From CAZZKF01 sp964654995 (lineage in GTDB: Bacteria > Pseudomonadota > Alphaproteobacteria > CAZZKF01): a DNA stretch of 64,000 bases. A program made the position numbers and the translations under genes. Numbering within the stretch: the first letter of the stretch is position 1; every line of letters begins with the position of its first letter. Location: positions 33,669 to 97,668 of the forward strand of contig CAZZKF010000003.1 of NCBI GenBank assembly GCA_964654995.1. The letters are read 5' to 3'. This document shows, one piece after another, positions 36,530 to 44,780 of the stretch. Under the pieces are notes generated by a model. It saw nothing but the letters and a program-made list of their open reading frames with translations, was not told where the DNA came from and searched no databases.

Positions 36530-37933
36530 ATGACTGCACCGATTCCCGAGCGACGCCGCCCGTTCCGGTGGATTCCGGCGACCGTCGGCCTGGTTCTGCT
36601 GATCTGCCTGCCGGCAGCGACCGCTCTGGCCGCCATGGCCGCCGAGCCAACCGATGTCAATTATGAACCCGAAGCCCGCTTCACGCTGATCACCACGGTG
36701 GCGCACGGCCAGATGGCCTTCATCGGAGAGGGTGGGCTTATCGACGGCATCATCAATCCCACGCTTGTGGTCAAGCAAGGCACGATCGTGCAAATCACAT
36801 TGATCAATGGCGAGGGAGCCAAACACGACATCGTCATCCCCGAATTCGGTGTCAACTCGCAATGGGTCACCGATCCGGAGGGAAGCACCGTCACCGTGTT
36901 TCGCGCCGATGGCCCCGGCGAGTTCACCTATTACTGCAGTATTCCCGGCCATCGCGAGGCCGGCATGGAAGGCTTGATCCGTGTCGTCGCAGAGCCCGAG
37001 GTGATTGTTGGCGGCAAGGCCGACATTTCGCGCCTGCCGACCGACCTGCCCAAGCCGGTGGGCAAGCGCAAACCCAAGACCGTCCGTTACGAGCTCGAAA
37101 CCCTCGAGGTCGACGGCCAGTTGAGCGACGGCACGTCGTATACCTTCTGGACCTTCGGCGGCAAAGTGCCGGGGCCGTTCCTGCGGGCCCGCGTCGGCGA
37201 CACCATCGAACTGGTGCTCAAGAACTCGCAGGGCAGCCTGATGACCCACTCCATCGATCTGCACGCGGTCAACGGGCCGGGCGGTGGCGGCGCCGTGACA
37301 CAGGTCCCGCCGGGCCAGAAGCGCATTTTCACGTTCAAGGCGTTGACCCCGGGACTGTACGTCTATCACTGCGCCACGCCGATGGTCGCCAACCATATCG
37401 CCAACGGCATGTACGGGCTGGTTCTGATCGAGCCGGAAGGCGGTCTGCCGCCGGTCGATCGTGAATTCTACGTCATGCAGGGCGAGGTCTACACGGCTGC
37501 CGGCTACGGCATGCACGGCTATCAGGAATTCAGTGTCCGCAAGCTGCTCGAAGAACGGCCCGACTATTTCGTCTTCAATGGCGCCGTCGGAGCGATCAGC
37601 CGCGATCATCCCCTGAAGGCCAAGGCTGGGGAGACCGTGCGCATCTTCTTCGGCAACGGCGGGCCGAATTTCACCTCGAACTTCCACGTGATCGGTGAAA
37701 TCTTCGACCGCGTTTACGAGCACGGCAGTGTGCTGACGCCGCCGCTCAAAGGCGTTCAGACCATTCCGGTCTCACCGGGCAGCGCCGCCATTGTCGATAT
37801 GAAGCTTGATGTTCCGGGACGTTATCTCCTGGTCGATCATGCACTGGCGCGCATGGAACGCGGCCTCGTCGGATTTCTCAGGGTCTCCGGCAAGGACAAT
37901 CCCGCGGTCTTTCATGAAGGACGAGCCAAATAG
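36530..37933 (+). CDS. nirK: Copper nitrite reductase NirK with fused N-terminal cupredoxin domain
   Basis: A 467-residue periplasmic enzyme that reduces nitrite to nitric oxide. After a signal helix (about residues 17-38) comes an extra cupredoxin domain with a complete type 1 copper set: His99, Cys136, His141 and Met146. The two-domain NIR core follows: type 1 ligands His240, Cys281, His289, Met294; type 2 ligands His245, His280, His437; catalytic Asp243 and His386. The short loop CATPMVANH places it with class II (AniA-like) enzymes. N-terminal cupredoxin fusions are known from Hyphomicrobium denitrificans. The next gene encodes a cytochrome c, a plausible electron donor, and an FNR-type box lies upstream. 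Confidence 0.93.
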   Translation: MTAPIPERRRPFRWIPATVGLVLLICLPAATALAAMAAEPTDVNYEPEARFTLITTVAHGQMAFIGEGGLIDGIINPTLVVKQGTIVQITLINGEGAKHDIVIPEFGVNSQWVTDPEGSTVTVFRADGPGEFTYYCSIPGHREAGMEGLIRVVAEPEVIVGGKADISRLPTDLPKPVGKRKPKTVRYELETLEVDGQLSDGTSYTFWTFGGKVPGPFLRARVGDTIELVLKNSQGSLMTHSIDLHAVNGPGGGGAVTQVPPGQKRIFTFKALTPGLYVYHCATPMVANHIANGMYGLVLIEPEGGLPPVDREFYVMQGEVYTAAGYGMHGYQEFSVRKLLEERPDYFVFNGAVGAISRDHPLKAKAGETVRIFFGNGGPNFTSNFHVIGEIFDRVYEHGSVLTPPLKGVQTIPVSPGSAAIVDMKLDVPGRYLLVDHALARMERGLVGFLRVSGKDNPAVFHEGRAK

Positions 37934-37948
37934 GCTTGCGTGATTGGC

Positions 37949-37982
37949 GGCCCGGGCCTCTTTTGCGAAATCGGCCCGGGCC
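37949..37982 (+). other. Intercistronic hairpin between nirK and the cytochrome c gene
   Basis: Two copies of GGCCCGGGCC (37949-37958 and 37973-37982) form a perfect ten-pair stem with a 14-base loop, 15 bases after the nirK stop. No T-run follows, so it may be a processing or mRNA-stabilising structure, or a leaky terminator that makes nirK transcripts exceed the downstream gene. Confidence 0.5.
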
Positions 37983-38013
37983 AAAATCACTGCATTGGTT
38001 GAAGGATGACGGC

Positions 38014-38409
38014 ATGAAACAGGCGGCATTCCGCATTTCGCTCGGGCTGGTGCTGGCAATGTTCACGGCAAGCACAGTGGTGCAAGCTGCCGGCGATCCC
38101 GAAAAGGGCGCCAAGATATTCCAACGTTGCAAGGCCTGCCACACCCTGATCGAGGGGCAGAAGAAGATCGGCCCCAATCTGCGCAACGTGTTCGGACGCA
38201 AGGCCGGCTCCTTGCCTGCCTACCGCTATTCCAAGGCCATGTCGAAAGCAGGAGAATCAGGGATTGTCTGGAACGAGGAAACTCTGGACAAATTCCTCAA
38301 GAAACCTTCCAAGTTCGTGCGCGGGACCGAGATGATGTTCAACGGCATCCGGTCGGCCCAACAGCGCCAGGACGTGATCGAGTTCCTCAAGCAACAGACC
38401 ACCAGATAA
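38014..38409 (+). CDS. Class I cytochrome c (c2/c550 type)
   Basis: A 131-residue periplasmic protein. Signal peptide residues 1-25 (ISLGLVLAMFTASTVVQA) precede a single haem-binding CKACH (Cys39, Cys42, His43), KIGPNLRNVFGRKAG, and the axial Met around 107-108 (GTEMMFNGI). This is a soluble mitochondrial-type cytochrome c. Its position 80 bases after nirK suggests that it carries electrons to NirK from the bc1 complex. Confidence 0.93.
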   Translation: MKQAAFRISLGLVLAMFTASTVVQAAGDPEKGAKIFQRCKACHTLIEGQKKIGPNLRNVFGRKAGSLPAYRYSKAMSKAGESGIVWNEETLDKFLKKPSKFVRGTEMMFNGIRSAQQRQDVIEFLKQQTTR

Positions 38410-38416
38410 CCGTACC

Positions 38417-38449
38417 GGTGGCGCCGGCGCCTGGTTCGCCGGCGCCACC
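38417..38449 (+). terminator. Hairpin downstream of the nirK-cytochrome c operon
   Basis: A perfect 13-pair stem (38417-38429 with 38437-38449) and a seven-base loop, seven bases past the cytochrome stop. No T-run follows, so termination may be partial or the stem may protect the 3' end. Confidence 0.5.
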
Positions 38450-38936
38450 GAGCGGGCCCGCCCCGAGGGCCGATCAACACCCACAAGCAGGCCAAACGCC
38501 AGCCCCGACGTGATCTGTCTCGCGGCACGATGCGCCGACACGGCGCGGCCACCGCCGGCAAGGCATGGACGTCACCCCGCTGGCAGCAGGCCTGCGTGCC
38601 TGCCAGGGCCCGGCTCGATGGCCGGTGATCGATCGCGCGGCACCATCGGAGGCACCGGTGCCGGCTTGACCGGACGTAGGCGTCGAGCCCGGCACTGCAC
38701 CGTCTGTGGCATGGCGTGCCGGACCCGCGGCAGCGCACGACGTTTCCGGCCCGGCACCGGATCGGGCTGCGGCGGCCGGCCGCCCGTACAGAGCCACCGG
38801 ATCCTGCGCTTCGCCTGACCGGTGCGGGATGCAACAGCGCCCAGGATGTGCTCCGCCGGACCAGCACAGACTGGCCGGCCAGGCGGATCCGCGGCCTTCA
38901 CCCGCACGCCCGGCGCTGGAGAGAGCGGCAACGGCC

Positions 38937-38983
38937 AAAGAAAATCGGCGGGTGGGAGACCGTTTCGGCCTCGCCACCCGCCG
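38937..38983 (-). terminator. Rho-independent terminator of the porin-cytochrome gene
   Basis: On the minus strand a ten-pair stem (38983-38974 with 38955-38946) is followed by ATTTTCTTTG, a U-rich tail. It lies about 65 bases past the stop of the gene ending at 39047. Confidence 0.65.
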
Positions 38984-38995
38984 TCAGATCGGGGA

Positions 38996-39028
38996 CCCCG
39001 CCGGCGCCTCCGCGAAACGCCGGCGGGG
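38996..39028 (-). terminator. First hairpin downstream of the porin-cytochrome gene
   Basis: A perfect 11-pair stem (CCCCGCCGGCG at 38996-39006 with its complement at 39018-39028) and an 11-base loop, 18 bases from the stop codon at 39047. It has no U-run of its own and stands in tandem with the terminator at 38937-38983. Confidence 0.5.
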
Positions 39029-39046
39029 TTCATCATACGGGGAGTT

Positions 39047-40267
39047 CTAGAACCCGACGGCTGCCTGGATGGTGAACCGTCCACCCTTCTGGAAACCGGT
39101 CGGAACGTTCACTTCCTTGTACCATTCGCCAAAGATCTTGACGTTTTCATAGAGGTAGTAGGAAACGTTCGCCGTCAGTGCCGTGAAGTCCTGCATGCCA
39201 TTGTTGCGTTCGAAGCCTTCGATCCGCAGCGACGGCACGATCCATGGTGACTCGGCGTCGGGGCGACGGAACACATAGATGCCCTCGAAGTACCAGGCGT
39301 TGTTCTTCTCCTTCATCGGAAAATCGACGTCGATTTCGTTGACATCGTCGCGGGCATGAACAAAGGCGCCGTGGAAGATGGCATCGGCCACTTCAACCTG
39401 GGCATCGATTCCGAAGCGGTCGAAGTCGCGTTTGATGGCGCAGACCTCCTCCTGTATGCCTTCGTCTTCGACAACCGTCCCGGCCTGGCATTCACCGGAA
39501 AACGCAAAGCCGCCGATCATCACCTGATCGGGCAGCACGTCGAACATCACCCGGCCACTGAGGTTGCTGGCCTTGTCACCCTCGAAATCACTGGCAATGC
39601 CGCTGTAGCTGGCGCTGTAGAAAAGGCGATCAAGAAGCCGCCCGGACACCGACACCACCTGACGGTTGCTTTTCAGGCTGCCATTGGCGTCGGCCCCGCC
39701 AAACGGACTGCTGATCACAACGTTGCGTCCGCGGGTCAGGGCTCGTCCGCCCAGGGTGTCGTACGGATCGGTCATGAAAAGCTTTCCGTAGCCGAAGGTC
39801 ACGTTGAAGAACGGCGCCGCATGGTAGGTCACCCAACCACTTCCGGCGAGCTGGAAGCCTTCGTCGGACTCACCCTCGAGTTCCAGGAATCCCGAAACCT
39901 TCTTGTTGATCGCACCGGCGGCCATCAGGTGAACGGCTTCCAGCGCCCGGTTGTTGCGCTCGCCGCCTTCCACCTTGTCGTAGGGCTGGGACTCGAAGAC
40001 CACCGCGCCCGGAAATTGTTTGTCGAATTGAAGCAGATCGGACAGGATGCTGCCCGGATCGTCGGTCTTTCTGAACTTGTAACCATTTTGCTTGAATTTG
40101 CGTCCCGTGGAGTTCAACAGCGGCCATGCCGCATGGCATTCGCTGCAGGCCACCTTGTACTTGCGAGCGAAAGCCGGGATCGCCAGGGCTTGGGGCGCAA
40201 ACAGCCCGGCGAAAAACAGTGCCCCCATTGCCGTGAACACTGCCTTTCTTGCGAAACTGCCCGTCAT
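39047..40267 (-). CDS. Outer-membrane monoheme cytochrome-porin-like protein (Cyc2-like layout)
   Basis: A 406-residue exported protein. Signal peptide residues 1-29 precede IPAFARKYKVACSECHAAWP, a single c-type haem motif (Cys41, Cys44, His45). The remaining 350 residues alternate polar and aromatic residues in beta-strand style and end in Phe (IQAAVGF), the mark of an outer-membrane barrel. A short N-terminal haem domain fused to a barrel is the design of Cyc2, the outer-membrane Fe(II) oxidase. Related monoheme porin-like proteins also occur near nitrogen-oxide respiration genes, so the electron donor or acceptor is open. A perfect FNR box lies about 100 bases upstream. Confidence 0.7.
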   Translation of the reverse strand: MTGSFARKAVFTAMGALFFAGLFAPQALAIPAFARKYKVACSECHAAWPLLNSTGRKFKQNGYKFRKTDDPGSILSDLLQFDKQFPGAVVFESQPYDKVEGGERNNRALEAVHLMAAGAINKKVSGFLELEGESDEGFQLAGSGWVTYHAAPFFNVTFGYGKLFMTDPYDTLGGRALTRGRNVVISSPFGGADANGSLKSNRQVVSVSGRLLDRLFYSASYSGIASDFEGDKASNLSGRVMFDVLPDQVMIGGFAFSGECQAGTVVEDEGIQEEVCAIKRDFDRFGIDAQVEVADAIFHGAFVHARDDVNEIDVDFPMKEKNNAWYFEGIYVFRRPDAESPWIVPSLRIEGFERNNGMQDFTALTANVSYYLYENVKIFGEWYKEVNVPTGFQKGGRFTIQAAVGF

Positions 40268-40368
40268 GACGGTTCTCCCTTCTCGTGTTCGTTTCATGCG
40301 GAGGCCCCTGCCTCCTTTGACCAACATGAGCGATGGGCACGGCATACCGGGAAATTTGGCATTTATGA

Positions 40369-40382
40369 TTGATATATATCAA
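40369..40382. promoter_or_regulatory. Perfect FNR box upstream of the porin-cytochrome gene
   Basis: TTGATATATATCAA matches TTGAT-N4-ATCAA at every fixed base. On the minus strand a TATGCC element (40346-40341) sets transcription start near 40334, with the box centre at -41.5. Confidence 0.75.
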
Positions 40383-40624
40383 TCCACGGAGGTTTCTGAT
40401 GGTCCATACAGATCGCCCGGCAAGCCGGAACCAACCCGCTTGTAGCATCAGGACGACCCAATATGCTGGCAGCTAAGACGACATCTATGGGCCAATTATT
40501 CATCCACTTCAATCTGGTAAAGATGTTCAGTGAGTTTGGACACCGACCGGACGCTCGCCCCTTCGCCACCCCGCACACCATCGATGAGCACAACGGCTTA
40601 AACCTGCGTCACTTTGCCACACTG

Positions 40625-40638
40625 TTGACTTATATCAA
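40625..40638. promoter_or_regulatory. FNR-type box upstream of the FNR-like regulator gene
   Basis: TTGACTTATATCAA differs from the consensus at one base. It lies 55 bases before the regulator's ATG, suggesting autoregulation. A TATGCT at 40668-40673 would place the centre near -48.5, not the canonical -41.5, so repression or a different start is possible. Confidence 0.55.
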
Positions 40639-40692
40639 AGTAAATTACGTCAGTTCCCTCGGTGGTGTATGCTAATGAGGAGGCGCAGAACG

Positions 40693-41427
40693 ATGTCATT
40701 CGAACGCACACTGCCGAAATCCTGTCTGGGATGTCCCGTTTACCTGCGCACCGAGTGGTGCGTACTGGGTCGTACCGGGCTGGCGCAACTGGCGCGCCGG
40801 CGCAAGCCCCTCGACTTTCAGCCCGGCCAGATCATTTTCCAGCAAAAGAGCCTGTCGCAGGGCATCTACTGCATCGAAAGCGGCCACATCCTGTTGCGCC
40901 AGGTCGACACTTTCGGCAACGAAACCGCCTTTCGCGTATTGACCGGCGGCGAAACCGTGGGCTGGCGCAGCCTGTTCGGTGAACAGCCCCACGCCGCCAC
41001 CGCCCAGGCGCTGACCGCCTGCCGGCTGTGTCTGATCACGCGCGACGATTTCGAGGATCTGGCGGCCAGCTACCCGGATCTGGTTCGCCGCTTTCTCAAG
41101 ACCGTCGCCACCGACCGCGGCCCGGCGGAAGCGCTGTTGCTGCGCAGTCCGTTGCTGCCGGTTCACATTCGGCTGATCCATCTTCTGATTCTGTTGCGTG
41201 ACCGCTGCGCGACCTCGGTGTCGCCGCAGGCGTTGGTGCTGGAACTGCCGCTCAAGCGCAAGCAGATCGCCTCGATGATCGGGGCGCGCACGGAAACCCT
41301 GTCGCGGGCCATCCGCCAGCTTGGCGATATGGAGCTGGCCCAGTTCGAAGGCCGCCGGGTGATGATCCCCGACTATACCCGGCTGCTGGAAATGGTCCGT
41401 CAGGTGTGCACCGAGTCCGGCATCTGA
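40693..41427 (+). CDS. Crp/Fnr-family regulator with FNR-like cysteine pattern
   Basis: A 244-residue regulator. Cysteines lie at 11, 14 and 23 near the N-terminus, with another at 113. The Cys14-Cys113 distance (99) equals Cys23-Cys122 of E. coli FNR, so an oxygen-labile [4Fe-4S] cluster is plausible, although the third spacing is longer (x8 instead of x5). A cyclic-nucleotide-like barrel follows (GETVGWRSLFGE), then a helix-turn-helix whose recognition helix reads ARTETLSRAIRQL, with the Glu-x2-Ser-Arg pattern of FNR that reads TTGAT half-sites. ATG 40693 has AGGAGG nine bases upstream. It probably controls the FNR-type boxes in this window. Confidence 0.88.
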   Translation: MSFERTLPKSCLGCPVYLRTEWCVLGRTGLAQLARRRKPLDFQPGQIIFQQKSLSQGIYCIESGHILLRQVDTFGNETAFRVLTGGETVGWRSLFGEQPHAATAQALTACRLCLITRDDFEDLAASYPDLVRRFLKTVATDRGPAEALLLRSPLLPVHIRLIHLLILLRDRCATSVSPQALVLELPLKRKQIASMIGARTETLSRAIRQLGDMELAQFEGRRVMIPDYTRLLEMVRQVCTESGI

Positions 41428-41491
41428 TACGGCCGCGGGCGCCGGGTGCACAGGCCTGCCGCTCGGCCCCGGACCATGCCATAATCGAGCC

Positions 41492-42577
41492 ATGACGGAT
41501 CCCCTGGTCATCGACGGCGCCCATGGCGAGGGCGGCGGTCAGATTGTGCGCACGGCAACGACGCTGGCGGCGCTGACCGGGCGGCCGGTGCGGATCATCA
41601 ACATTCGCGCCAAGCGCCGCAATCCGGGTCTCGCCGCCCAGCATCTGACCGCCGTGCGCGCCCTGGCGGCACTGTGCGGCGGCGAGCTTCACGGCGATGC
41701 CCTGGGCGCGACGCGGCTCGACTTCGTGCCCCTGGGGCCGCCGCAGCCCAGCACCTATGTCTTCGATGTCGGCGCGGCCCGCGAGGGGGGCAGTGCCGGT
41801 GCCACGACGCTCGTGCTTCAGGCGGTGCTGTTGCCGCTGGCCCTGGCCGACGGCTTGTCCAGGGTGACGATCCGCGGCGGCACCCATATGGCCTGGAGCC
41901 CGCCGTACGACTATATCGCCGATGTTTACCTGCCGACGCTGGCGCGCCTGGGCATCCGCGCGAGGCCGGCGCTCATGACATTTGGCTGGTACCCTGCGGG
42001 ACAGGGCGAAATCACCGTCGATATCGATGGCCTGGGCGCCGCCGACGGGCGCCTGGCGAACACTCTCCGGCTCACCGAGCCGGGCCCCTTGCGCCATGTC
42101 TTCGGGCGCGCCGTGGCCGCCAATCTGCCGGCCCACATCCCCCAGCGCATGGCCGATCGGGCAAGGCGTCTGCTCGCCGACCTCGACCCCGAGGCCCGGA
42201 TTGTGCCGCTGCGCGTGCGCGCCGCGAGCCCTGGCGCCGGTCTCTTCCTGACTGCCGCTTACGACCACGGGCGCTGCGGGTTTTCGGCCCTCGGGGCGCG
42301 TGGTGTTCCCTCCGAAGACGTTGCCGCACAGGCGGTCGACGCCTTGATCGCTCACCATGATTCAGGCGCCGTTGTCGATCCGCATCTGGCCGATCAGATC
42401 CTGGTGGCGATGGCGCTGGCCCGCGAGGCCGGCGAATTCACCACCAGCCGGATCACCGACCACTTGGTCACCAATGCCTGGGTGATCGAACGCTTCGGGC
42501 TGGCGACGATCGACATCGAGGCCTACCCCAAGGGCTTCGCCCGTGTCAGCATCACGCCGGCCGGAAATGACGGTTAA
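41492..42577 (+). CDS. rtcA: RNA 3'-terminal phosphate cyclase
   Basis: A 361-residue enzyme that uses ATP to convert RNA 3'-phosphates to 2',3'-cyclic phosphates. The N-terminal IDGAHGEGGGQIVRTATTLA and the downstream GGTHMAWSPPYDYI are diagnostic, and the adenylated histidine lies in VVDPHLADQI. It stands alone: neither the ligase rtcB nor the sigma-54 activator rtcR is adjacent. Its stop overlaps the convergent lipoprotein gene by four bases. Confidence 0.93.
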   Translation: MTDPLVIDGAHGEGGGQIVRTATTLAALTGRPVRIINIRAKRRNPGLAAQHLTAVRALAALCGGELHGDALGATRLDFVPLGPPQPSTYVFDVGAAREGGSAGATTLVLQAVLLPLALADGLSRVTIRGGTHMAWSPPYDYIADVYLPTLARLGIRARPALMTFGWYPAGQGEITVDIDGLGAADGRLANTLRLTEPGPLRHVFGRAVAANLPAHIPQRMADRARRLLADLDPEARIVPLRVRAASPGAGLFLTAAYDHGRCGFSALGARGVPSEDVAAQAVDALIAHHDSGAVVDPHLADQILVAMALAREAGEFTTSRITDHLVTNAWVIERFGLATIDIEAYPKGFARVSITPAGNDG

Positions 42578-42756
42578 TCGTCCTTGTTCTGATCGGTGAG
42601 AATCGGGTTGCCCATCTCGTCGCGGGGCACGCTCTTGGTCTGGGAGCGATCCTTGCCCATATAGTCGTCGCGCCAGATGAAGCTGCAGCCGCCCAGCCCG
42701 CCGGCGAGAAAGGCGACCATGACCGAAACCGTCAAAATCGCACGCATGCCTGACAT
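42574..42756 (-). CDS. Small putative lipoprotein
   Basis: A 60-residue protein with a lipoprotein signal: basic start (MSGMRAIL), hydrophobic core (TVSVMVAFLAGG) and lipobox LGGC at Cys24. The mature 37 residues are hydrophilic (FIWRDDYMGKDRSQ, PRDEMGNPILTDQNKDD). No family was recognised. ATG at 42756 gives the best signal; an in-frame extension to 42846 is not needed. It is divergent from the nnr gene. Confidence 0.65.
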   Translation of the reverse strand: MSGMRAILTVSVMVAFLAGGLGGCSFIWRDDYMGKDRSQTKSVPRDEMGNPILTDQNKDD

Positions 42757-42938
42757 CGCTATCCAACCTCTTGCTCGCGGCTCAACCGGTGGCCCGAACC
42801 TAGTCCCTTCGGCGTCCGGACTCAAGCGAATGCCGGCACCCGACATAAAGCCCCGGAAATCTTGATGCCGGCCGGGGGCCTGCCTATGGTTGAAAGCCTG
42901 CCGATGGTCGAAAGGACGTCTCCGAAGGGTCTGCCGCC

Positions 42939-44465
42939 ATGGATGCAGCCATGAAATCTGCGCTCCTGAGCGTCACCGAGATGGGCCGGGCAGATGCGCT
43001 GACCATCGCCGCCGGCACGCCGGGCATCGAGCTCATGGAAGCCGCCGGCACCGGCATCGCCGGCGAGGTAACGCGGCGATTCGCGCCCACGCGCGTGTGC
43101 GTTCTGTGCGGCCCGGGAAACAACGGCGGCGACGGCTTCGTGGTCGCCCGGCGACTGCACGAGGCCGGCTGGGAGGTGCGCCTTTATCTGCTGGGGAAAC
43201 GCGAAGCACTCAAAGGCGATGCCGCACAGGCCGCCGCGCAATGGGACGGCGAGGTTGCGCCGCTCTCCGAGGCGACGCTGGATGGCTGCGGGCTGGTGAT
43301 CGATGCCCTGTTCGGGGCCGGGCTCAGCCGGCCTCTGGAAGGCACGGTCGCGGCCCTCGCCGAAACGGTGGATCAATCCGGCCTGCCCTGTGTCGCCGTC
43401 GATATTCCCAGCGGCGTTCACGGTGATAGCGGCCAGGTCCTGGGCCGGGCCTTTGCGGCGAGCCTGACGGTGACCTTTTTCCGCCGCAAGCCGGGCCACC
43501 TGCTGCTGCCTGGCCGGCTGTTGTGCGGCGAGACCGTGGTCATCGACATCGGCATCCCCGAATCGGTGCTGGAAACCCTGAAACCAAGCTGCTTCGAGAA
43601 CACTCCCGATCTGTGGCTCGGCCACTGGCCGCGCCCGCGCCTCGATCAGCACAAATATCATCGCGGCCATGCGGTGGTGGTCAGCGGCAACATGGCCAGC
43701 ACCGGCGCCGCCCGTCTGGCCGCCCGCGGCGCGCTGCGCGTCGGCGCCGGACTGGTCAGCGTCGCCGGCCCGCCGGATGCCCTGCCCGTCAACGCCGCGC
43801 ATCTGACGGCAATCATGACCACCGCCTTTGCCGATACGTCCGAGCTCACGCGGTTTCTGGATGATCCGCGGCGCAACGCGGTACTGCTCGGCCCCGGCAA
43901 CGGGGTAACCGCGGCCACCCGCGCAGCGGTCCTCGCCGTCCTGGCGCTGGGCAAGCGCACGGTGCTCGATGCCGATGCGCTCACCGTCTTCGCCGAGGCA
44001 CCCGAGGATCTGTTCACGGCCACCGCTTCGCCGGTGCTGCTCACCCCGCATATGGGCGAGTTTGCCCGCCTGTTTCCCGATCTCATCGAAGCCGGCAAGG
44101 CGGCGCCCAACGGCTCTGACAAGCTGGAAATGACGCGCGCGGCGGCCCGGCGCAGCGGTGCGGCGGTGCTGCTCAAGGGCGGCGATACGGTGATTGCGGC
44201 CCCCGACGGCCGGGCGGTGATCAATACCAATGCACCGCCCGAACTGGCCACCGCCGGCGCCGGCGACGTGCTGGCCGGCTTTGCGCTCGGCCTGATGGCG
44301 CAAGGGATGAATGCCTTCGAGGCCGGGGCGGCCGCCGCCTGGCTGCACGGCGCGGCGGCTGTCCGCTTCGGCCCCGGCCTGATCGCCGAAGACCTGAGCG
44401 AGATGCTGCCCGGCGTGCTGGCCGAGCTGCGCGGCCAGAAGCGGGCAACCGCTTCCGGGTCTTGA
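42939..44465 (+). CDS. nnrD: Bifunctional NAD(P)H-hydrate epimerase / ADP-dependent dehydratase
   Basis: A 508-residue metabolite-repair enzyme that restores damaged NAD(P)H hydrates. The N-terminal YjeF_N epimerase (about residues 1-215) has CGPGNNGGDGFVVARRL and VIDALFGAGLSRPLEG. The C-terminal dehydratase (about 225-500) has GHAVVVSGNMASTGAARLAARGALR in family form, LTPHMGEFARLFP and the catalytic TAGAGDVLAGFALGLMAQG. ATG 42939 was chosen; 42951 is possible. In many relatives glnB follows, but here tRNA-Leu and tig come next. Confidence 0.93.
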   Translation: MDAAMKSALLSVTEMGRADALTIAAGTPGIELMEAAGTGIAGEVTRRFAPTRVCVLCGPGNNGGDGFVVARRLHEAGWEVRLYLLGKREALKGDAAQAAAQWDGEVAPLSEATLDGCGLVIDALFGAGLSRPLEGTVAALAETVDQSGLPCVAVDIPSGVHGDSGQVLGRAFAASLTVTFFRRKPGHLLLPGRLLCGETVVIDIGIPESVLETLKPSCFENTPDLWLGHWPRPRLDQHKYHRGHAVVVSGNMASTGAARLAARGALRVGAGLVSVAGPPDALPVNAAHLTAIMTTAFADTSELTRFLDDPRRNAVLLGPGNGVTAATRAAVLAVLALGKRTVLDADALTVFAEAPEDLFTATASPVLLTPHMGEFARLFPDLIEAGKAAPNGSDKLEMTRAAARRSGAAVLLKGGDTVIAAPDGRAVINTNAPPELATAGAGDVLAGFALGLMAQGMNAFEAGAAAAWLHGAAAVRFGPGLIAEDLSEMLPGVLAELRGQKRATASGS

Positions 44466-44646
44466 CAACCCCGCAGAATGAACCAATCTGCATGCATCGA
44501 TTTGTTCTTCTGTCGCCTTGAACCGCTCTAGCAATCGCGAAATCTTGTGTGCTATAGGTTCACGCGAACCGGCCCCGGATTCGGTAGTATGCCAAGGTAT
44601 GGGGTGCCGCGTTCGGCGGCACTGACGTGGTCCGGTGACGGTGTCG

Positions 44647-44731
44647 GCGGGCGTGGCGGAACTGGTAGACGCGCCAGATTTAGGATCTGGTGACTTCGGT
44701 CGTGGGGGTTCAAGTCCCTCCGCCCGCACCA
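44647..44731 (+). tRNA. tRNA-Leu (anticodon TAG)
   Basis: An 85-base tRNA with acceptor GCGGGCG paired to CGCCCGC, D-arm TGGCGGAACTGGTAGACGC, anticodon loop TTTAGGA on a five-pair stem, long class II variable arm (TGACTTCGGTCGT) and T-arm GGGGGTTCAAGTCCCTC. The 3' CCA is encoded. The trigger factor gene starts 49 bases later. Confidence 0.96.
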
Positions 44732-44780
44732 TGTCCCGGCCGGGTGGGGATCAGATTACGGGTTTACAGCAGGACATCAT

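Larger units (their letters stand above)
38410..39046. other. Gene-free region between convergent cytochrome genes
   Basis: About 640 GC-rich bases separating the convergent cytochrome c and porin-cytochrome genes. Open frames exist in several phases, but none has a recognisable product or good start. It begins and ends with strong hairpins (listed separately). The central 450 bases hold nothing I can support. Confidence 0.55.
40268..40692. other. Divergent regulatory region with two FNR-type boxes
   Basis: About 425 bases between the porin-cytochrome gene and the FNR-like regulator gene. It is AT-richer than the surroundings and holds two FNR-type boxes, 40369-40382 and 40625-40638. No protein or RNA gene was convincing; a 70-codon frame from 40463 looks spurious. 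Confidence 0.6.

Noticed and set aside
38450..38936. Several open frames of 100 or more codons between the two cytochrome genes
   Set aside because: They overlap in different phases, are Arg/Pro/Gly-rich as expected from GC-rich non-coding DNA, and show no motif or good ribosome-binding site.
40463..40675. 70-codon frame upstream of the FNR-like regulator
   Set aside because: It spans the FNR-type box and promoter region, has no recognisable product and unusual composition, so it is likely spurious.
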